Assembly: GCA_018873225.1 (NCBI GenBank)
Contig: JAEILZ010000006.1
Span: forward strand, 186,001-250,000
Reading direction: 5' to 3'
Source: [Phialemoniopsis] sp. UDSM-2020
Lineage: Eukaryota; Ascomycota; Sordariomycetes; Thyridiales; Thyridiaceae
DNA length: 64,000 nt
Shown here: positions 57,275-64,000 of the stretch, one piece after another
Position numbering within the stretch: position 1 is the stretch's first letter
Layout of the letters: each line of letters begins with the position of its first letter
The notes under the pieces: generated by a model
Told to the model about the DNA's origin: nothing
What the model saw: only the letters and a program-made list of their open reading frames with translations
Databases searched by the model: none
Made by a program: the position numbers and the translations under genes

Positions 57275-58454
57275 TGTGTGCCGATGGGTGTGTCAAAACA
57301 AGAAGCACAAAGCTATGGTCCCGACAGTCTGGTCACTTCGGTTCTCCAATTTTGGGGAAAGGGAACACATAGGGAGGGATTTGGAATCATAAGAGGAGGA
57401 ACGGGAGGGGGAGGGGGTGCACAGTCAATTAGCAAAGAGATGGATCAGCAAATGTGGTGGGCCGACTCGAACTGCACTGCGACTCTGCGTTCAATTGAAT
57501 TAATTTATTGGCATCAATCAATCAATCCATCAACCCAGGCCAAGTCCCCAGCCATCCAGGGCTAGACTCGACCACCAAGACCGCTTTATTTAGTGGCGGT
57601 CCATTAGCGTGGGAGCCAAGCGAACAAGTGCCCCTCACAGGACAGACGATGAAGGTGTGAAGGACAAGGTAGAGAAGAGAGAGTCTCGTCGCCGCCGATG
57701 CAATCGTCCTTACCGAGACCACGGGGGTGGCCCGGGAGGTGTTAATAAAGCTTCAGAGACTCTGGAATGGACATGATGGCCCGTCTCAACATTCTCCACG
57801 GCTGGTCTCCCATCCCTAATGGGAACGGAATACTAGCTCACTGGTGGAATCCTAACTTCAGCTTGCGCACATCCCGCTCTGCTATGGCTGCCGAAACCGG
57901 TTTCCGATGGGAGCACCCGGTCATCCATGAATACTTGATAACGTGTAATGGAGAGGGCAGTGAAATGACAATGTCGCTGCTAGGACTCAAGACGTTGGAA
58001 TTTCGACAACAACGTAGAGGTCAACAGCAAAGAGGAAGCATCCAAAGTCGCGAGCTCCGGCGGTGACGTGCGAGGGGAGGGGAGGTGATCACGGCCCATG
58101 ATCAAGGTTGAAGCTTACATGCACGACATGCACCGCTGCTCATCCAGCCATGCACAATCTAGCCGTAACAAGGATGTGACAGGGAACAGCGAGAGCTTGA
58201 ACCTGAGCAACAGATGACCTTTTTAGGAAATCGGTGATGATGTTCACAGGACACCTATCCAAGATTGCGCCGCTGCCGGAATGGTCTAGGCACATTATGC
58301 ACTCATGACCACTGCCGAAGCAGTTGCAGACAAGACTCCAAAGGTCTGTAATGCTGACTTTAAGTTAACAAGCACGATCTCAAATGGTTTCAGAGTACAG
58401 TGCGGGCGCGAAATGGCATTTCGTCATCTTTCACTATATCTTTCTATAAGACTA
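57275..58454. other. Intergenic region between monooxygenase and receptor gene
   Basis: This 1.18-kb stretch contains the monooxygenase promoter and the receptor's 3' end. A short (ATCA)n-like run lies near 57510-57535. Small frames show no features. Confidence 0.5.
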
Positions 58455-61400
58455 TTAAAGACCAAACTCGTCAATCCATTTTCCAATATCCTTGCACTTC
58501 TTCACCATCGCCCAATCCCTCACTGTCCATCCAAACCTGTCTTTCAATTGCACAGCAACCTGCCTAGTCTCCAACAAAGCCTTGACAATGTCCTTGTATA
58601 TCTCCGTCGCCTGGCCCTTGCTGAAATTAACCTGATGGATCGCAACCATGATCGGTGTTTCAGAATTCATATCCCTCGAATTGACATCGACGAGACCACT
58701 GGCAAGCAGTACCTGAACGACCGCATGCAACCCATAATAGCTAGCCCAAGCCAGTAGAGTTCTACCACAATCTCCCGTGGTCCTCGAGTTCAAATCATAC
58801 TGGCCAGTCTCGAGCAAGAGTCTCACAATAGCCTCGTTGTGAGTTGCGGTAGCCAGTGTTAGTGCCGTGCACCCATCGTTGTCCCTGGAGTTCATGTCGC
58901 ACTGGCCAGTCTCAAGCAAGAGTCTAATAATAGCCTCGTCCCGAGACACGGTGGCCAGTATTAGTGGTGTGCGCCCAGAGTGGCCCTTGGTGTTGATGTC
59001 ATATTGGCCAGTAGCCAACAAGGTCTCGACCACGGCTTTACGCTCACGATCAATAGCCTTCAATGACGGTATGGATTCAACACCCTGTCTCCGACTTCTC
59101 CGAATGCTCTTGTGAAATCCTGACCACACAGTACGATCAGCGTCCGCGGAAAACATCATCGTCCACCCAGCATCCTTCCTATCCGTACGAGGAGAGGCGA
59201 GGAAGAGCTTAATAATGTCGAAGTTGTCTTCACGGATGGCATATACTAGTGGAGTACATGAATATTTGTCCTTCGAATTGACGTCAACTCCATCGTTTGC
59301 CAGGAGCAGTTCGACAATATTTGTGCTCCCGACTTCAGCAGCGATTGACAGCGGCGTTCTTTGCCACAATGATTTCTTGTCTAGGCCCTGGAATCCTGAG
59401 CTAGTCGTCTTGATCAAGGTTTTCATCAGCTCCCAAAGTCCACTTCTCGCTGCGACATGTGCTATATTGTCATCGAGATTCACCTCCTCGTGATTCCGAA
59501 GTTTGCTCGGCAACGTGTCATCCAAAAGCCAAGGAGCGGTATCGAAAAGTGTGTCAAGAGGCACTACCTTGTGGTCACAATTCATCAAATGCCACACCCA
59601 GGATTTGTTAGCGTATTTGAAAAACGGAACGTCGCACTGACTATCATCTTGATAATCTAAGTGATCCCGGCAGTGCCCACTTTCACACAAGTCAAGAACG
59701 CCAAGGAACCGTACACAGGTTTTGACAAGATGAAAGTGTGCCATGGCAATCTTGACTAGCCCTGACGAACCGTATAGAGCAGGCAAGTCTGTATTGATAA
59801 AAAAGTCTTTGACTGACTGATGGATGAATTGGACAAGGGATTCTGACGTAACTTCGGCGAGTCCTCGGCTGAGGTGCAGGATCCGCTTTTCCATCTGTTG
59901 GTCGTCTGATGAGAAGTCTGGGCTGTCTGAATATTTTCTTATGCATGAAACCTCCAAGGCCGGATCAATCACAGTTGCCCAGCGTAGTTGTGCGACAGAC
60001 ATAGGACCGTTGGAGAAACACAACCAGCGTATCAGTGTGAACGACTCTAGTTCCATGTCTTCGACGAGCCGCGTGTATAGTTCGTCAAGGCTTTGCGGTG
60101 TTGAGTCGATTCGTGCCTTGGTTACCACAGTACTGGCACCTTCCCTGTCCAGTTTCTGAACTTGTTTGACGGCAAAGGACGCCCATAGGAACACTCCGGA
60201 GGCTCGAGCAGTGATTAGTTGTGGGATTCTCAATCCGATCGAGTCTTTGAGTGCGTCTAACTCCGATCGTACAAAGATGTCGATATCTTGTTGGTTTTCC
60301 CTCTCGACGTAAACCTCGTGAAAGCTCTGAAGATTCAACCGCGGATAATGGCGACAGCTAAAGCAGAGACGAAATCCCTTGGATGATTTGGGTTGTCGTT
60401 TGGAAATCTCGAGAAGCCGTTCAAATTTGCTCAAGAGATCCAGGGCATCGGTCTCGCCGCATTCGTCTAAGGCATCGACAAATAACCACACGGGACGACA
60501 TTCTAGGACCTTCGTAAGACACTGCTCGAGGTACTCCCATAGTTCTTCGGTGTCCCATTGCACTTTCGGTGTTTGTTTCTTCTTCTGCTGGAACCGTTCG
60601 ACAAGATCTGATAGTTGCCGAGGAGCTTGCTGCAGTAGTTGGTAGAGAAGTCCACGGAACAACCCAGGCGGAGAATTCTGAAGCCCACCACCACGACCAT
60701 GACAGAAGAAGCTCAGGATAACATCTCCCTCACCCCTAGGCATATGACCCTGGAGATGTTTGAGCAAAGTCGATTTTCCAGAACCCGGTTTTCCTTTTAT
60801 CCACAGAATAGCTCGCGGTGATTGAACCCAGGATCGATACGAGCCGTGATTGAACAACCACTCGCAAGTGCCAGGCGTCGGGCGATGGATTCCATAAGCA
60901 CGGCTTTCCATTTCAGGAAAGAACAAGGATTTAAGACAGTCATTGTCCTCTGCAGACAGTTCATAATTATGGTCTGCCATCTCAACTCAGTTTCAAAAAT
61001 GTATGACAGGGGAAATATTGCGAGTTCCATACATTTTTGCACAACCATGGCATGAGTAGCCAAGATCTTCAAGTAATGGAGGACGTTTTCGTGGTCAGGA
61101 TCCCTCTGACAGAGTTTGACCAGGTCCGAATGCGTACGGTGAATTGGGCTCACATCCTGCGTATCCTTCTCTGATGTTCGGCATGCAGTGGCGGACGACT
61201 TAGACACGAGAACAGCGCGTGGTCCCGTCATTGTCCATTTGCCTTGGGCATTCTAATGTCATCAATTAGCGACTAATGCTCCTGATACCTTACTTCAACA
61301 CGATCTCACCTGGATTGCTGTCGGTGACAACATAGTTTCGTAAAAATTAACGATTTTGATGGTATCTCCACATGTGCACGCCTCTCGAAACTCGCTTTGT

Positions 61401-62368
61401 AGGATGGGAAGGACTTGAGAGCCGTGCAATCCTAGCGACTCCAACAGGAATCGGTTTGGGCCATCACCAACCACTGCCCTGAGCGAGCTGATATCCATAC
61501 CATTATGAGGAACACCAAAGAAGGCGAGACCGCGTACAGTCCGTAACAGCGCCTGATGAGACCTTTTACCATTTTCTTTGAAAAGACCGACGAGCATCTG
61601 CCATGACATGAGAATGTTTTACGGGTATCTGTCACTGTCGTACGCACCTGTTTAACAATCAATCCTCCGAGACTATGGGCGACGAAAATGATCGGCTTGT
61701 TACCGCTGGGCTGCTTGCAGTGTCGTCCTAGAAGACTGTCCCTCAAGCCAGCTGCTATGTCTTCGAGATTCTGGAAGCTGTGACTATCTTGGAGATCTGA
61801 CGTGTATCCGTATATCATGACGCGTGCGACAGGATCGACGTCAGACTCCCCGATCAAGTCATCATGTAGCGTATCTCTCAACCACATGTATTGCCCGCTT
61901 CGCTCTTTGAAAGATCCGAATGCATGCCCGCCAAGGCCTGGGATTGCAAGCACGCTATCTTCTATCAGCAACAAGCCCATCATGAGGGGCATTCGCCACG
62001 TACTCTACCTTGTGATCTTGCTCTGGAGGGGCGTAGAGGGTGGTGATGCCAAGGAATTCGTCGTCTACCATCAGTTTCCTCGGATATTTGGGGACTTCCT
62101 CATCAAAGCTCATAGGCAAGGGCACCTTCCAGGCATCTCCTTTCGAAGTATTTCGTAGTCCAAGTGGGACTGAGCCAAAAGAAACTGTAGCAGTCTGTGT
62201 CTTTCCATCCACCTCATTTGCCAAAGAGTGGACGAATAGTTCCTCACAGCCGTCCTGGGTGGTCATGAAGACAGTCAGCCTAGTACGATCCCAGTCTTGG
62301 GGAACTCCACGTATGCGGTATGTCCACTCTCCTCCTTTCTTTAGCCGCTTCGCACTAGGACACTCCAT
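58455..62368 (-). CDS. Lipase/esterase-NACHT-ankyrin STAND receptor
   Basis: Five exons, 62368-62004, 61954-61648, 61597-61310, 61252-61033 and 60973-58455, encode 1232 aa. An N-terminal IRGVPQDWDRTRL segment leads into an alpha/beta-hydrolase of the kind found at the front of fungal NACHT proteins: VLAIPGLGGHAFGSFKE, then nucleophile Ser216 in AHSLGG, then FFGVPHNGMDISSL. The NACHT has Walker A GKPGSGKST at 454-462 and Walker B LFVDALDE at 557-564, with a helical body to about residue 880. About eight ankyrin repeats follow, with LLLETGQYDLNSR and related units nearly identical. The catalytic Ser is kept, so the hydrolase arm may be active. This layout fits a self/non-self or immune-like receptor with an enzymatic effector. 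Separate open frames here are exons of one gene. Confidence 0.88.
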
Positions 62369-63004
62369 AGTCGATTGATGATAGGTGACAGCATGACAGC
62401 CAGCACAGCCTTGAGCAGGTTGGTGGTTCTGTTGCTGGTTTGGGATATGTTTACAAAAGAAAAAGAAAAAAAGAGGGTTGGACTTTTGTGCATGTGCGAC
62501 ATCATGCCATGATTGATTTGCATGTCGAAGCCTATAGGTGCAATTGCCGCTAGTTTCCAGCCCAATCAGAGTGTTGTAAGAACGTCTGATCACACGGTGA
62601 AGCCTAATGATGTCTTCCTCGGTCTCTGAATGGTCGCCTCATTCCATCCCGCCCTGCACACTTCCTGCACAATGCTGCCAGCACATCAGCAATAGCAGGG
62701 GTAATAGGCGAAAATAATCCACTGCTGCAAGGCAGCTTTCTGTGGCGTAATAAGTCTACATCTGACTAGCCAGGTTGGTACGTTGGGTGGACATGTCTAC
62801 ATCATTGTTTTCAAGGATCTTATTCACCACCCACACCAAGCAGTTCATCATTTGGCGCTTAAGCAGCCAGATTTTCCTCCCGTCAATTTTTCTCGGTGAT
62901 CCGTTTTGGCAATGTAGGGCAAGAAGCGTTCTGATGCAAATGGACAAGAAATCGGGGGAAAGTATCCTGTCCCACATCCATCACCCCGAGCCTCGTGCCC
63001 TCCC
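62369..63004. other. Intergenic region upstream of the lipase-NACHT gene
   Basis: This 636-base stretch holds the receptor promoter and the 3' end of the right-edge gene. The receptor frame is open to 62593, but the ATG at 62368 begins the family-like sequence. There is no other gene. Confidence 0.5.
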
Positions 63005-64000
63005 TCAGGGAACAGCCAACCCAACCCTAACACCAGCCTTGACCCTCAGCACCTCCCACGCCTCCCCAACAGCCTCCCACCCACCGCTTCCCTGTACCCC
63101 ATCCGGCCCCAGCGCCGCAGCAAACGTGCCCATCCACCCAGCAGCACACGCATCGCACCCACAAAGCGGCGTCCCCTCCACGTTGACAGGCCCGCCGGCA
63201 CTCACCCACCCAGCCGCCTGCGGACTGCTGTCGGCCGCATAGCACCGCGCGAGGTCCAGCCCGGCGATGCTCTCGACGCACGTGCACGCCTGCCCGCCCG
63301 ACACCAAGAAAGTCCAGACCGCCGCCGCCGCCGCCGCGAGGGCCAGATGCGCGAGCGGGTCGACGGTGCCGGCGCATTGTGCGGACAGCTCGCGGTAGGC
63401 CCGCAGCACCTGCAGCGCGTGCAGCACGGCGCTCCGGCCGTCGGGAGAGTTGGCCCACTGCCACACCTGCGCCTCGCGCCTCCTATCATGCGCCGATTGG
63501 GCTTCTGTGACGAGCACCTGGCGCAGCATCTCGACGTCGGCGTACGCGTGCAGCGCGACGAGGTGGTATAGCGTCTCTGCGCGCAGGATGTACCTCTTGA
63601 TGCGGGTTAGTATTCCCTGTCTGTCTTGAGGTTTATCTTCTTCCTCCTTGCCCGCGTACGCGCGCATGTACGCTTCCAGCTGCTCGGCGTCCTCATCGGT
63701 GAAAGCAGCCCGCCGCGCGGAGTCAAGCTGCACCCGCCAGAACCCGAGTTGCCCCTCGAGCAGCCGCTGGTGCTCGACGTCGCAGGCCGAGGGGTCGGCG
63801 CGGGCCCGCCGGCGGCGCCACTGCGCGTGCTGCCAGGTCCCGTGGACGACGCCAAGCAGGCCGACCTCGACGTCCTCGAGCAAGACGGGGCTGCTAGCGC
63901 CGGGCATGAAGGACGGTGTGGGCGCGGGCGCCGCGCCGCCGCCGGAAAAGGTGAGCAGGTCGCACATGCGGCGGGTTGCGCGCTCGTGCGGCTCGACGCG
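63005..64000 (-). CDS. C-terminal part of a fungal transcription factor, 5' end outside the window
   Basis: The frame is open from base 64000 to the stop at 63005, giving about 331 residues with no start in view. The ATG at 63967 is internal. The pattern QVWQWANSPDGRSAVLHALQ, then REL and LAHLALAAAAAAVWTFLV, matches the C-terminal part of C2H2 or Zn2Cys6 factors with a PF04082-type region. The DNA-binding part would lie beyond the right edge. GC content is high and Ala is abundant. Confidence 0.6.
   Translation of the reverse strand, partial: RVEPHERATRRMCDLLTFSGGGAAPAPTPSFMPGASSPVLLEDVEVGLLGVVHGTWQHAQWRRRRARADPSACDVEHQRLLEGQLGFWRVQLDSARRAAFTDEDAEQLEAYMRAYAGKEEEDKPQDRQGILTRIKRYILRAETLYHLVALHAYADVEMLRQVLVTEAQSAHDRRREAQVWQWANSPDGRSAVLHALQVLRAYRELSAQCAGTVDPLAHLALAAAAAAVWTFLVSGGQACTCVESIAGLDLARCYAADSSPQAAGWVSAGGPVNVEGTPLCGCDACAAGWMGTFAAALGPDGVQGSGGWEAVGEAWEVLRVKAGVRVGLAVP

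Noticed and set aside
60797..62593. Several separate hydrolase-like and NACHT genes on the minus strand
   Set aside because: All frames join through four short GT-AG introns into one lipase-NACHT-ankyrin protein in the order known for this family.

Overview
The window is nuclear DNA of a filamentous ascomycete (Pezizomycotina, most likely a Sordariomycete or close relative). The evidence is many short GT-AG introns of about 53-90 nt, three complete Zn2Cys6 regulators, a HET-domain gene, NACHT-type (STAND) receptors, and a multidomain iterative polyketide synthase. Gene models below were built by hand-joining open frames at splice sites; exon joins are predictions, not transcript evidence. No tRNA, rRNA, CRISPR array or recognisable transposon was seen.

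Layout. (1) 1-13 kb: an FkbM-type methyltransferase (cut by the left edge) is divergent from a 10-kb highly reducing polyketide synthase of 3187 aa. The synthase reads KS-AT-DH-cMT-ER-KR-ACP and ends in a carnitine/choline acyltransferase-like domain. (2) 13-15.5 kb: two divergent secreted proteins, a small kinase-like protein with a signal peptide and KR propeptide site, and a six-cysteine small secreted protein. (3) 15.9-31.2 kb: an accessory/metabolic block holding a regulator with two tandem Zn2Cys6 clusters, an M20 amidohydrolase, a phytanoyl-CoA-type dioxygenase divergent from an ACS-family transporter, a NACHT receptor, a second M20 amidohydrolase and a second Zn2Cys6 regulator. (4) 31.5-37.3 kb: an F-box/ankyrin protein, a very acidic protein and a HET protein. 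(5) 37.6-45.9 kb: an alpha/beta hydrolase, a second ACS-family transporter, a glutathione transferase, a short-chain dehydrogenase and a third Zn2Cys6 regulator. (6) 46.6-51.8 kb: small secreted, single-pass membrane and hypothetical proteins. (7) 53-64 kb: a LaeA-like methyltransferase, an FAD monooxygenase, a lipase-NACHT-ankyrin receptor, and the end of another fungal transcription factor cut by the right edge.

How the genes may work together. The synthase could load a reduced, C-methylated chain that is released by transesterification through the acyltransferase domain. The FkbM methyltransferase, dioxygenase, transporters and tandem-zinc-cluster regulator are plausible but unproven partners. 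M20 amidohydrolase, Fungal_trans_2-type regulator and ACS transporter each occur twice, suggesting a duplicated uptake-and-hydrolysis module around the dioxygenase. The receptor/HET/ankyrin genes mark the region as accessory, incompatibility-type genome.
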